Source: Planctomycetota bacterium (GTDB lineage Bacteria; Planctomycetota; Phycisphaerae; UBA1845). From it: a stretch of DNA of 64,000 nt. A program made the translations under genes and the position numbers. The notes beneath the pieces were generated by a model. It saw only the letters and a list, made by a program, of their open reading frames with translations, was not told where the DNA came from and searched no databases. Positions within the stretch are counted from its first letter, which is position 1; every line of letters starts with the position of its first letter. Location: assembly GCA_029558835.1 (NCBI GenBank), contig JAKQDH010000114.1:32100-96099 (forward strand), in the 5' to 3' direction. Shown here piece after piece: positions 9,206 through 17,946 of the stretch.

Positions 9206-9777
9206 AATAGCGTGTGGTAGGTAGTGGGTGTGGGGCCCGATCGGCTCGCGCGTTGAGGTACGCGCGGTGTTTCATCCGGGTTGCCCGAGTTTATTGAAGC
9301 TATTCGTTTTCCGGTTCGTGTTGCTATTTTAGTTTCATACCCTTTTGTCTCGCCTCCACCTCCACCACCACAAGCAGCCGCGACCGCCGAATCCGATGGG
9401 CGGCAGCTCCTGCAAGGAGCGCGGCAGCCTGACTCACTCTCGTTGGGTGGGCGTACCGGCTGTACGTGCACGCGCCCGCACGAACGGGAAGGAGCCGGGC
9501 ACGGGTTGTGCATGGAAGACAACGTGTGAAGCGGAGTCGCGTGCGCCGGCGCGGGTTGCGGCGGCGGGCGGGCTCGGCTTCGGGGTCGGGGTACAGGTGG
9601 CCGGCAGGCTGCATTGGGCAGCCTTCCCGGTCAGGGAATGGCGTCGGACTGCTGCGGTTCGGTTATCGGCCCGGAGGCTCGCCGGCAGGTGAGAGGAAAA
9701 GGGGCGCCGAACAAGCTGCGACACGTCCGAGGCGGAGATTTTGTTTAGCGTGCTTGTGGAGCACAGGAGGTAACGCC
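9206..9777. other. Long leader/intergenic region before the pseudopilin gene
   Basis: No coding region is supported: the frames present are proline/arginine-rich and lack ribosome sites. It contains a run of CCACC repeats (9355-9370). Its lower GC part (9290-9350, TTTTAGTTTCATACCC...) differs from the surroundings. A very good ribosome site (AGGAGG, 9765-9770) closes it. Confidence 0.5.
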
Positions 9778-10713
9778 GTGAGGCGAAAAAGGGCATTTAC
9801 GCTAGTGGAACTACTGGTCGTGATCGCAATCATCGCGTTGCTGATCTCGATTTTGCTGCCGAGTCTCTCTCGCGCGCGCGAGTTGAGCAAGCGGCTGGTG
9901 TGCGGTTCGAACACCAAGAGCCTGGGCACGTCGTCGAAGATCTATGCGAATGACAACCAGGAGCGGTGGATGATACCGGGGTTCAAACAGGCGGCGATCA
10001 ATACCCCGGGCATCCAATACACGGATGGGGACAACGGACTGGTAGGCAACGACAACCGGACGCAGCAGTCGACCAAGGAGACGTCCACGGCCCCTAACGC
10101 CGGGAGCACGCGTGTTTCAGTGACGCGGTCCTTCTGGATGCTGGTGCGGTCGGGTGAGGTCACGGTCAATCAGTTCATCTGCCCCAGCAGCGGGGACGTG
10201 ATGGACGAGACGGAGAACGTGGACTTCTACTACGACTTCCTCTCGTATGTGAACATCAGTTATGGATACCAGGTGCCCTTCGGGCCGCGGGACACGCAGC
10301 CGCGGGAGGGTATGGACAACCGGCAGGTGGTCGCCGGCGACAAGGGACCGTGGTACGTTCAGGGCGGCGATCCCAACTGGAGCACCGGCGCGGCCGGACT
10401 CGTTACCGCCAACGACTCGCCGAAGGCATGGCGGACGTTCAACAGCCCCAATCACGGCGGATCGAGCAACGGTGAGGGCCAGAACCTCTTGTTTGCCGAC
10501 GGGCACTCTTCGTTCATGCCCATGCCCGCCGTCGGGATCGACCATGACAACGTGTTTACGCTGATGGCGGACACCTGGACGCCGCAGTTGTACAACCTCC
10601 TGCATGGCGATGTACCGCTGAGGGGCCCCAACGGGTGGCCGTATCCGGGTATGCAGGCGTTTAATTCGACCAATACCGGGTATTCCTCGACCGATTCACT
10701 GATCTATCCGTAA
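9778..10713 (+). CDS. Type-II-pseudopilin-like secreted protein (prepilin cleavage/methylation motif and H...DG motif)
   Basis: The 311-residue protein begins MRRKRAFTLVELLVVIAIIA, a textbook prepilin peptidase site (cleavage before F, Glu at +5) plus a hydrophobic stalk. Near residues 222-245 it has NHGGSSNGEGQNLLFADGHS, a variant of the planctomycete prepilin-associated H-X9-DG motif with about five extra residues between His and Asp-Gly. The product should be exported by a type II secretion-like machinery and displayed at the surface. The GTG at 9778 is chosen because AGGAGG lies 7 nt upstream and it places the basic residues directly before the cleavage site. A strong terminator follows 36 bp after the stop, so the gene is probably monocistronic. 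Confidence 0.93.
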   Translation: MRRKRAFTLVELLVVIAIIALLISILLPSLSRARELSKRLVCGSNTKSLGTSSKIYANDNQERWMIPGFKQAAINTPGIQYTDGDNGLVGNDNRTQQSTKETSTAPNAGSTRVSVTRSFWMLVRSGEVTVNQFICPSSGDVMDETENVDFYYDFLSYVNISYGYQVPFGPRDTQPREGMDNRQVVAGDKGPWYVQGGDPNWSTGAAGLVTANDSPKAWRTFNSPNHGGSSNGEGQNLLFADGHSSFMPMPAVGIDHDNVFTLMADTWTPQLYNLLHGDVPLRGPNGWPYPGMQAFNSTNTGYSSTDSLIYP

Positions 10714-10749
10714 GGTCAGGCGTCGGGCGAGATGAGGTGCAAGGTAAGG

Positions 10750-10781
10750 GGCGGCAGGTGCTATCACCTGCCGCCTCTTGC
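10750..10781 (+). terminator. Rho-independent terminator of the pseudopilin gene
   Basis: GGCGGCAGGTG (10750-10760), loop CTAT, CACCTGCCGCC (10765-10775), then TCTTGCTTT. The 11 bp stem is perfect and outer GCAAG/CTTGC bases can extend it. Confidence 0.85.
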
Positions 10782-11028
10782 TTTGGGGGCGACGGCAGCG
10801 CAGTCGGCCCGGTGCGGACGCCCCGAGAAGCAGCGTGCCAGGGGCGTTCCCCCTGAGGTGGGTGACGCGGACATGGTGGGATCGGCAGGTACCCCCTTCG
10901 GCCGCGGGAAGCTGCCGCTGTGGTTCGTAAGCCTGGCAGGCGGGCATGGTTGTTGACGGGCGGGTACGCAAAGCAGCGGGGCAAGGGCAAGCTGGAAGCA
11001 AGGCCGAGAACCTCGTCAGGGGGTGGGC

Positions 11029-11718
11029 ATGGGTAACAGACAGAAGACTGGTCCGGACGCGGACGAACAGGCGCGCGCACGCACCTCCGGAGCCGCTGGC
11101 GGTCCAACGGGTGACTCTTGCGATTCGGACCGGCGGCGTGCGACTGGGCAAGCTGACTCAGCAGTAGGTCGACGAGAACCGCGCGTAGGCCGCGGTGTGA
11201 TCGGCGTACTTGTGGTGCCTCCGGGGTCGCGAGACTCGGACGCAGCGGTCTCCGGACCAGAGCCATGCGGCCCGGCCCCGTCGCTCACGTTGCTGTCCGC
11301 ACGTGTTGGGATTGAGGTTGGGGCGGGCGCTCCGGGGGTTGGCGACAGAGCGATGCTGCTGATGATCCAACGTGCGGCCGGGGTGCGCAAGGGGGGTACG
11401 TGGTGCTTTCCCGGGGGACACGTGGAGCGTGGGGAGACGGCCCGGCGGGCGATCGTACGCGAGTTCAGGGAGGAGCTCGGTTTGCAGGTGGAAGCGACTC
11501 GCCGGTTGGGGGCCGTGCGCGTGGGCAGGGAGTACGTGCTGGCCGTCTGGCAGGTGCGGTGGCTGGGCGGCGCGGTACGACCGGCGGCGGAGGAGGTGGC
11601 CGACGTGCGCTGGGTGAGCCTCGCGGAGGCCGGCGCGCTGTCGCCCGGGCTGCCCTCGAATGTGCGCGTGTTCGAGATGCTCGAAGGTAGTGTGGCGGAC
11701 CCGGGAGCGGTGCATTGA
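11029..11718 (+). CDS. Nudix hydrolase
   Basis: 229 residues. The Nudix box G-x5-E-x7-REUxEExGU is complete in GGHVERGETARRAIVREFRE followed by ELGL (about residues 125-147), preceded by RKGGTWCFPGG as usual. It should be a Mg-dependent hydrolase of a nucleoside diphosphate linked to another group; the substrate cannot be told. The first 55 or so residues are charged, low-complexity and outside the domain, which begins near GRGVIGVLVVPPG, so the true start may be further downstream; GTG 11023 is another option. No partner gene is adjacent. Confidence 0.85.
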   Translation: MGNRQKTGPDADEQARARTSGAAGGPTGDSCDSDRRRATGQADSAVGRREPRVGRGVIGVLVVPPGSRDSDAAVSGPEPCGPAPSLTLLSARVGIEVGAGAPGVGDRAMLLMIQRAAGVRKGGTWCFPGGHVERGETARRAIVREFREELGLQVEATRRLGAVRVGREYVLAVWQVRWLGGAVRPAAEEVADVRWVSLAEAGALSPGLPSNVRVFEMLEGSVADPGAVH

Positions 11719-12033
11719 ACCGGAAGGTCGGCGTCGCCCTTGCCCGCAAGTGGGAGGTACGAGGGGAAGCCCAGGGTGTCAGCCGTGGGGAACGCGCCGC
11801 CGCCGCTCCGCTCTGTTTCCGAGCCTCGGCCGCTGCGTTCGGGGCCCTGGCTGCACAACCTGGCTGGTGCGCACCGGCGCGGCTGAGGTGCCGGCAGGGA
11901 TGCCAATTGGCGCGGGTAACCGGTGTCTCTGGCCTGGTCAGCGCGCCGGCCGACGCATCGCCAGCAGGGCTGCTTCGGCTGTTTGCAGCCGTAGCTGCAC
12001 GGACGGGACGCCCGTACCACGTTGATCGGGCTT
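11719..12033. other. Intergenic region between Nudix gene and queF
   Basis: 315 bp between converging genes. It contains a short palindromic stretch ending GGGACGCCCGTACCACG (12006-12022), which resembles the hairpin piece at 59574-59595 and looks like the remnant of a dispersed repeat. No gene supported. Confidence 0.5.
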
Positions 12034-12408
12034 TCATTCCGAGGGTAGCGCGGCTGGTCGCGCGCCGTGCTCGGCGGTGATGACGCTGTGAATACCGCCG
12101 CGGACGGTCCAGGTGGTGCGAATCTGCATCCACCGGGGGGCGCATGCACCCACCAAGTCGCTGAGGATCACGTTGGTCACATCCTCGTAGAAGATGCCGC
12201 GGTCGCGGAAGCCCTGGAGGTACAGCTTGAGGCTGCGCAGCTCGATGCACACGGCGGCGGCTACATAGCGGATCGCGACGGTGCCGAAGTCGGGTTGTCC
12301 GGTCCGGGGGCAGAGGCTGGTGAACTCATGCACGAAGTGTTCGATAAGGTAACCGCGCCCGGGGTGCGGGTTGTCGAAGGTTTCCAGAACGGTAGGCGGG
12401 TTCGTCAT
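12034..12408 (-). CDS. queF: NADPH-dependent 7-cyano-7-deazaguanine reductase QueF (type I)
   Basis: 124 residues, the short unimodular form. The substrate-binding Cys is in EFTSLCPRTGQPDF (about residues 28-41), and the NADPH/QueF signature ELRSLKLYLQGFRDRGIFYE lies at about 56-75. It reduces preQ0 to preQ1 in the queuosine pathway, as a tunnel-fold cytoplasmic enzyme. The ATG at 12408 gives the usual N-terminus before the PHPGRGYLIEHF segment. queC, an earlier step in the pathway, is 47 kb away in this window, so the pathway is not in one operon here. Confidence 0.97.
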   Translation of the reverse strand: MTNPPTVLETFDNPHPGRGYLIEHFVHEFTSLCPRTGQPDFGTVAIRYVAAAVCIELRSLKLYLQGFRDRGIFYEDVTNVILSDLVGACAPRWMQIRTTWTVRGGIHSVITAEHGARPAALPSE

Positions 12409-12537
12409 GTGGCGTCAGTTCCACCTGGAAAGACCACGAGCACCGTACATGTGGTGATCGTCACGGGGCGAACGGTGGGAGTCAAGAGCGGGCGGATGCC
12501 GGGGTAGCTTACTCACATCGACCCCAGGGCGCCGACG

Positions 12538-13962
12538 CTACGGCGATCGGAAGGACCAAGGCCGGCCGGCGTGAGTACAGGTCGGGGGTTCGGTCGGGAG
12601 GCTGGTCCGCAACGCTTCCAACCGGGGCCCGGATAGACGGTGGAGGAAGACGGCCCCCCGCTCGCCGAGGGACATCACGTCGGCGGCGGCCTCCGGTCGG
12701 TGGGCACGATAGGCGGCGATGAACTCGGCACAGTCGGCGGGCGTGTCCCACATGGTGAACCAGACGCAGCCGAACGCGGCCGGCTCCGGCTGCGCCACCT
12801 CGGGAGCATCGGCGGCCGTTACGAGGAACAGGCGATCGCCACCCCACCCGGCGGCCGCGGGGTTGGTCCAGGTGGTTGGCATGCTCAGTTCCAGCGGGTT
12901 GAACTTACGGTCGGCCGGGGTGGTCAGGAGGCAGCACAGCAGCTCACCGAGGGTATCCCGAAACACCACACGCAAGTGGGCGCGGGCGAGCAGCGCCTCG
13001 ACGGCCGCGTCGTCGATCCGGACGGGTTCGTCGCGGGTGGCGGCAGCCCAGTATTTCTCGGGGTGCAGCACCTGTTCAAAGGAGCGGGGGAGGTTGCCGG
13101 CGGCCGCTTCGACCGCGGGTCCGATGCTGGGCGGCCCGCCGAGCCCGGTCACCAGGCGCAGGAACGCCCCGGGTTGTTGATGAAGAAGGAAGCGAATGCC
13201 GCAGGGGAAACGTGCGACCCAGACGGCCACGTGGGCGGGCGACTCAGCCAGGGTGCGCATCTGCTCGGCGCCTTCGGCGTTTAGTTGCTCAAACACCTGC
13301 GCGGGGAAGTCGCCCGAGCGGCGCCGTTGGGCGGTGTACGCCTCCTGCACGACGACGGCGGAGCCCTCAAAGACGGCACCCCACACGTGCTCCATATCGG
13401 ACGTCACGGCATCGTCTTCGAGGAACTTGCGGAAGTCGAAGTACTGGTCGTCGAGGGCGTGCACGAGTTCGTGCACAAGCACGCACCGCAGGGACAGAGA
13501 ATCAACGTTCAGATCGGGCTTGTGAACGATGCGCAGCGCGCCCGAACGATGGTCGTAGATGCCGCCGGGGACGAAGCGCATCATCATCTGCTCGAAGGCG
13601 GCCTGAACATCGCAGCCCGGCGGGATAAGCCCGATCAACTGGTGGGCGCAGGTGGCGTGGGCCCGGCGCGCGGCGGCGGAGGCACTCCCGTCCAAGTCCT
13701 GCCGCAGGAAGTCGCGGACCTCCGACTCCGTGAACAGACCGACGTCCACGGGGTGCTTGAAGGACGCGCCGCGCAGGGTCTCGACCTCCGTCTGCATCCG
13801 GGCCGCCAGGACGCGAAGCTGCTCGGGGGTTGGGGGTGGGGGCGGCGTGGGTATGGGCGAAACCGGGCCGGTAGCCGACGGGGGCGCACCTCGCGTGGCC
13901 GGCGCGCCGACGATGAACAGCAGGCAGGTCAAGCCGATGAACGCGCTGGATCGAAGGAGCAT
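12538..13962 (-). CDS. Secreted HExxH zinc-metallopeptidase-like protein
   Basis: 474 residues. Residues 1-25 are a signal peptide (FIGLTCLLFIVGAPATRG), followed by a Pro-rich linker. Residues 160-173 read CVLVHELVHALDDQ, a HExxH zinc site; about 35 residues on, VFEGSAVVVQEAY supplies a candidate third Glu ligand as in gluzincins. The C-terminal half has no domain I recognise. I picked the ATG at 13962 because GGGAGGG lies about 7 nt upstream and it starts the signal peptide; the open frame extends upstream to 14127 with unlikely sequence. It is probably a secreted or periplasmic peptidase, but catalysis is inferred only from the motif. Confidence 0.8.
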   Translation of the reverse strand: MLLRSSAFIGLTCLLFIVGAPATRGAPPSATGPVSPIPTPPPPPTPEQLRVLAARMQTEVETLRGASFKHPVDVGLFTESEVRDFLRQDLDGSASAAARRAHATCAHQLIGLIPPGCDVQAAFEQMMMRFVPGGIYDHRSGALRIVHKPDLNVDSLSLRCVLVHELVHALDDQYFDFRKFLEDDAVTSDMEHVWGAVFEGSAVVVQEAYTAQRRRSGDFPAQVFEQLNAEGAEQMRTLAESPAHVAVWVARFPCGIRFLLHQQPGAFLRLVTGLGGPPSIGPAVEAAAGNLPRSFEQVLHPEKYWAAATRDEPVRIDDAAVEALLARAHLRVVFRDTLGELLCCLLTTPADRKFNPLELSMPTTWTNPAAAGWGGDRLFLVTAADAPEVAQPEPAAFGCVWFTMWDTPADCAEFIAAYRAHRPEAAADVMSLGERGAVFLHRLSGPRLEALRTSLPTEPPTCTHAGRPWSFRSP

Positions 13963-14155
13963 GGCGGCCCTCCCGGAGGCACTGCGACCGTGCTCGTTCA
14001 GTATGGTCGTTTGCGGCACACGGAGGCAAGCACGATTGCGGTAAAACGTTGTGTGGGCGGTCGGATGGAAGTACTTGGGGGGCGGTTGCGGACCGTGGGT
14101 TTGGAGCGGCAGGCTCAAGAGGGGCACGTCAGAACCTGTCCACGTCGGCCACTGG
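13963..14155. other. Upstream region of the metallopeptidase gene
   Basis: No gene seen. It runs from the peptidase start into the family B repeat at 14156. Confidence 0.4.
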
Positions 14156-14297
14156 GTACGTGTTTAGCGTCTTCGGCGTGGTGGGTGCCATGCTTTCCCG
14201 CGACCGCGGTCGCGGGTAAGCACGCCTCTGCGGACGCGGCACATGCCCACCCCCGCCTGCGGCGGGTGAGGGCATGGCACCCACCCTGAACAGATAC
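14156..14297. repeat. Family B inverted-repeat element, copy B1
   Basis: About 142 bp bounded by GTACGTGTTTAGCGT on the left and ACCCTGAACAGATAC on the right, which are imperfect inverted copies. The ends continue inward as GTGGGTGCCATGC and GGCATGGCACCCAC; the left arm has about 10 extra bases (CTTCGGCGTG). The core shares CACATGCCCACCCCCGCC with copy B2 at 30893 and has internal hairpins such as CCCGCGACCGCGGTCGCGGG. Confidence 0.75.
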
Positions 14298-14492
14298 GCC
14301 ACAGGGGGCGGACGCTCCATGGGAAGCAGCGCGGACTGGTCTGCGAGCCGGGGGTGACTACAGTAGGTGTGGGGGAGAGTACGGTGACGGCCCGCTGGGG
14401 AGCGGCGCCGGGATGAGGGGTGCATTGAAAGCCTGCTGCGTTGCTCCACGGGGGGCGAAGGCGGCGCGGCCTGCGGATCGCGCGGGAGAGTA

Positions 14493-15710
14493 ATGCCGAT
14501 GTGGCCGTATCTGACCAGTGACCTGCCGGGAATCGGCGGCGAGATCAAACGTCACGACGAGGACTTCATCGTGGAGGAACTGCCGCTGTACGCGGCCAGC
14601 GGGAGCGGTACGCACACGTACCTGCTGATCGAGAAGCGGGGGCTGACGACGCTGGAGGCGGTGGGGCAGATCGCGCGAGCACTAGGGAAGCACCCGCCCG
14701 ACATCGGCTACGCGGGGCTGAAGGATGCACACGGGGTGACACGGCAGACGCTCAGCGTGGAGCACGTGGCCACAGAGCAGGTGGCGGCCCTGTCGCTGCC
14801 GCGGGTGCGCGTGCTGAAGGTGAGCCGACACGAGAACAAGATCAAGCTGGGGCACCTGGCGGGCAATCGGTTCACGATCCGGATTCGCGGGGTGGGAAGC
14901 GACGCCCTGGGGCGGACGTCGGCCATCCTCGAGGTGCTGGGGGCACGTGGGGTGCCCAACTACTTCGGTCGGCAGCGGTTCGGGGTGCGGGGGGATAACG
15001 CCGCGATTGGCCAGGCCGTCTTGCGCGGGGAGTACGAGGAGGCGATCGCGTTGTTCCTCGGCCGGCCGGGCGAGGCGGACCACGGCCCGGTCCGCCGGGC
15101 ACGCGAGCTGTTCGACGCGGGGCAGGTTGCGGAAGCGGCGCGGGCGTGGCCGGGGGGTTTCCGCGAGCAGCAACGGCTCTGCCTGACGCTCAAGAAGGGT
15201 AACGCCGATGCCCTGCGGGCGTGGCGGACGGTGAACCACACCCTGCGCCGGCTGTTTCTGTCAGCGTGGCAGAGCGCGTTGTTCAACGAGGTGCTCGCGG
15301 AGCGGATCGGCGGGTTGGATCGGTTGGAGACGGGCGACCTGGCGTGGTTGCATCGCAACGGCAAGTGTTTCCTGGTTCAGGACGCGGACGCGGAGCAGCC
15401 GCGGTGCACGGCGGGGGAGATTTCGCCCACGGGGCCGCTGTTCGGACCGCGCATGAGTTGGCCGGAGGGTGAGCCCGGGGCACAGGAGCAGCGTATCTTC
15501 GAAGCGTCCAGAGTGACGCTGGATCGGCGTCGCACGGCTGACGGCGCCCCCGTTGCGGGGGCACGCCGGCCGTTGCGCGTACCCCTGGGCGAGGCGGACC
15601 TCAGCGCCGGCACCGACGAGCACGGCACATACCTGGAAGTACGATTCACGCTGCCGGCCGGCGCTTATGCCACGTGCGTGACACGCGAGTTGTGCAAAGG
15701 CAACGAATAG
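14493..15710 (+). CDS. truD: tRNA pseudouridine(13) synthase TruD
   Basis: 405 residues. The catalytic Asp lies in the TruD signature GYAGLKDAHGVTRQ (about 73-86), with RHENKIKLGHLAGNRF near 110-125 and the NYFGRQRFG segment near 154. The C-terminal TRUD insertion domain (about 180-340) is present. The enzyme isomerises U13 of certain tRNAs to pseudouridine. The ATG at 14493 begins MPMWPYLTSDLPGIGG, the usual N-terminus. The gene converges with the GT39-like gene, with an inverted repeat between them. Confidence 0.96.
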   Translation: MPMWPYLTSDLPGIGGEIKRHDEDFIVEELPLYAASGSGTHTYLLIEKRGLTTLEAVGQIARALGKHPPDIGYAGLKDAHGVTRQTLSVEHVATEQVAALSLPRVRVLKVSRHENKIKLGHLAGNRFTIRIRGVGSDALGRTSAILEVLGARGVPNYFGRQRFGVRGDNAAIGQAVLRGEYEEAIALFLGRPGEADHGPVRRARELFDAGQVAEAARAWPGGFREQQRLCLTLKKGNADALRAWRTVNHTLRRLFLSAWQSALFNEVLAERIGGLDRLETGDLAWLHRNGKCFLVQDADAEQPRCTAGEISPTGPLFGPRMSWPEGEPGAQEQRIFEASRVTLDRRRTADGAPVAGARRPLRVPLGEADLSAGTDEHGTYLEVRFTLPAGAYATCVTRELCKGNE

Positions 15711-15715
15711 GGACT

Positions 15716-15744
15716 GGCGATTGTCGATTGGCGATTGTCGATTG
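15716..15744. repeat. Tandem 14-bp direct repeat
   Basis: GGCGATTGTCGATTG occurs twice in a row (15716-15730, 15730-15744) just after truD. Its AT-richer composition stands out and it is followed at once by the inverted repeat at 15761. Confidence 0.6.
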
Positions 15745-15760
15745 CAGCCGTTCGACTGCA

Positions 15761-15867
15761 AAAAGGGGACATCACTGATTTCCGGGCGGAGTCGAAAACG
15801 GCCGATAAACCCGGCCTGAACGGCGGGCGGCATGGGATGCCCCGTAAAATCAGTGATGTCCCCTTTT
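15761..15867. repeat. 107-bp element with perfect 21-bp inverted ends (AAAAGGGGACA type)
   Basis: AAAAGGGGACATCACTGATTT (15761-15781) is the exact reverse complement of 15847-15867, with 65 bp between. The right arm touches the stop codon of the GT39-like gene (15867-15869), so the element fills the gap between two convergent genes and could act as a bidirectional terminator. Short inverted repeats beginning AAAAGGGGACA are, from memory, typical of sequences mobilised by REP-associated or IS200/IS605-type tyrosine transposases; no transposase gene is in this window. Confidence 0.8.
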
Positions 15868-17633
15868 CAAGGTGCGAGGAGTTGATCCAGTTGCTGGGCC
15901 AGCTTGGGGTTGACCTGAAACAGGCGGTCGCGGGCGACGCGGGCATCGTCGAGCTGGCCGAGGGCGTGGCAGGTACCGCCTAGGTTGTACCAGGCGGTGT
16001 CGAAAGTGGGATCAAGTTCGACGGCACGCTGAAAGGCGGCAAGAGCTTCCGGGGCCCGGCCGGCCTGCACGAGGGCCGAGCCGAGCGAGTTATGCAAATC
16101 GGCGTGGTGCGGATCGAGGCGGACGGCCGTCGAGAGTGTGTCGATGGCCTCGGGCCAGTGCCGTTGCTGCAGGTGGAGCATGCCCAGGTCCCGCAGGGCG
16201 GGAACGAAGTGCGGATCGAGACGGAGGACGCCTGCGAAGCCGCGTTGGGCCTCCGCGAGGTCGCCGGCGCGCCCAGCCTCGAGGGATTCCGCGTGATAGA
16301 ACGCCACGAAAAGGGGGGGCGGTTGGCACGCGGTGGCGGTGGCCCACGCGCCTTGCCCGAGGAGCAGGACAACAAGGGTGGTGTTTACGATCGACGGAGC
16401 CCGCACCAGCCAGCCCGGCCGGGGCAGGGAGCGCCGATGCGCAACCAAACGGTCTGTCAGCCACAACATGCCGAACAGCGTCGGCAGGAAGAGCGAGAGC
16501 ACGAAGCGATCACCGTAGCCGATGGGCACGTACCAGGCGTAGACCAGGACGTAGCCCCCGAGCAGCAGCGCGCAGAAGACGGCGACGCCGAAGTCCGCGC
16601 GGTCCAGCGGCGGGCGGTGCCGCCACGCTGATACCACCAGCACGACAAAGAGTGCGCCGACGACGATCAGGTACCTGCCATAGGCGGCCTGCAGCGCGAG
16701 GTCACCTAGCGTCCGCACGCCGTAGCGGAGACGCTGGAACACTTGGGCGACGGTGTGGGTTCTCCAGTACCGAGAGAGGCCGGGAGTCTCGTGGGGCAGG
16801 GCGTCGGGGTAGCCGCTCGTCAGGTCATAGGCACGGGCTAAGTCGCCGGCCTGCTGCCAGTTGTCGCACCAGAAGTAGAAGGTGCTGTTGACGTTGTAGA
16901 AGCAGCGACCGAAGCGGGCGCGGTTGGCCAGGAGGTAAGGAGAGGCGACCAAGGCAAACACCACGATCACGAGCAACCCGGCCAGCAGGAATCGACGGGA
17001 AGGCACCGCGGACCGCCCCTCGACGCGTCGCGGAACCGCCGGCAGGGCCTGCAAGACGATGCTGCAAGCGAAGACCGGCAGCGTAAGGAGCACGGAGGCT
17101 TTGGTGAGGTAGGTGACGGCCGCCAGTGCCCCGGCGAGGATCGCCCAACCCGCCGTTGGGCGCCGTAAGAGGCGACACAGCACGAGCCACAGACAGAAGA
17201 AGAGCGTGTAGTAAAGCACCTCGGCCTGCACGAAGGACGCGCGTTCGAGAAACGCGCAGAAGGCGGCGCTGAGCAAGAGCACGGTGGCGAACGGTGGAGA
17301 AAGCACGCGATAGGCAATCCCGCCGATGACGGCCAGACAGACCAGAGAAGAGACGATGCTGAACCAGGCGCCGCGTGTCAGCAAGGTGTCGCCGTCGGCG
17401 TCCCCAAGCAGGGAGAGCAGAGCAGGGACGAGCGGCATACGATTGCGGTCGCCCCAGTGGTGGAGCAGGCCTTCCGCGGCGAAGCCGTGGGCGTAGCGCA
17501 GGTAAGGATACTGCCCCCCGGCCGTGGCGCTGAGGTTGAGGCAGTGCTTCTGCCGCACCACTGCGCAGAGGTAGAGCGACGCGGCGGCGGTCCCCACCAG
17601 CAGCAGGAGAATGACCCGGCCTCGTCGGCCCAT
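15867..17633 (-). CDS. Multi-pass membrane protein, glycosyltransferase-39-like, with C-terminal TPR domain
   Basis: 588 residues. About ten hydrophobic segments span residues 1-420, with a luminal loop after the first (residues about 25-60) as in ArnT/PMT-type lipid-linked sugar transferases, though I see no clear DE/DD catalytic pair. Residues about 450-585 hold three to four tetratricopeptide units (PALRDLGMLHLQQRHWPEAI, LHNSLGSALVQAGRAPEAL, AWYNLGGTCHALGQLDDA). The arrangement suggests an envelope glycosyltransferase with a protein-binding TPR tail; the substrate is unknown. The ATG at 17633 is preferred over GTG 17654 because AAGGA lies upstream and the first helix follows at once. The stop overlaps the inverted repeat at 15847. 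Confidence 0.8.
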   Translation of the reverse strand: MGRRGRVILLLLVGTAAASLYLCAVVRQKHCLNLSATAGGQYPYLRYAHGFAAEGLLHHWGDRNRMPLVPALLSLLGDADGDTLLTRGAWFSIVSSLVCLAVIGGIAYRVLSPPFATVLLLSAAFCAFLERASFVQAEVLYYTLFFCLWLVLCRLLRRPTAGWAILAGALAAVTYLTKASVLLTLPVFACSIVLQALPAVPRRVEGRSAVPSRRFLLAGLLVIVVFALVASPYLLANRARFGRCFYNVNSTFYFWCDNWQQAGDLARAYDLTSGYPDALPHETPGLSRYWRTHTVAQVFQRLRYGVRTLGDLALQAAYGRYLIVVGALFVVLVVSAWRHRPPLDRADFGVAVFCALLLGGYVLVYAWYVPIGYGDRFVLSLFLPTLFGMLWLTDRLVAHRRSLPRPGWLVRAPSIVNTTLVVLLLGQGAWATATACQPPPLFVAFYHAESLEAGRAGDLAEAQRGFAGVLRLDPHFVPALRDLGMLHLQQRHWPEAIDTLSTAVRLDPHHADLHNSLGSALVQAGRAPEALAAFQRAVELDPTFDTAWYNLGGTCHALGQLDDARVARDRLFQVNPKLAQQLDQLLAP

Positions 17634-17946
17634 GCCCTGTTCCTTGCCACGCACAGCAGCCCCCGCGGGTGCCCCTGCGTAACGAGTATGCTACCTGCAC
17701 CGACGGGCGCGTCACCAGGGAGATTCGTGGTTACCGCGGCTCTCGCGGTTCGCGCAGGGCAACGCCGGCAAGAACGCGGGCGGGCGCGCGTCAGCGCCAT
17801 GCCATTGACAGCGCCCGGCGGCAGGGATAGCGTGACGGGCCGAGCGGGTGGATCAGCGGGGGACATGCGCTGGGGCCGGAGGTCGGCCCCGTTTTTCTGG
17901 GCGTCGGTGGCAGAGGGGTCGCGGGGCATGGGGTGGTGAGCGGACG

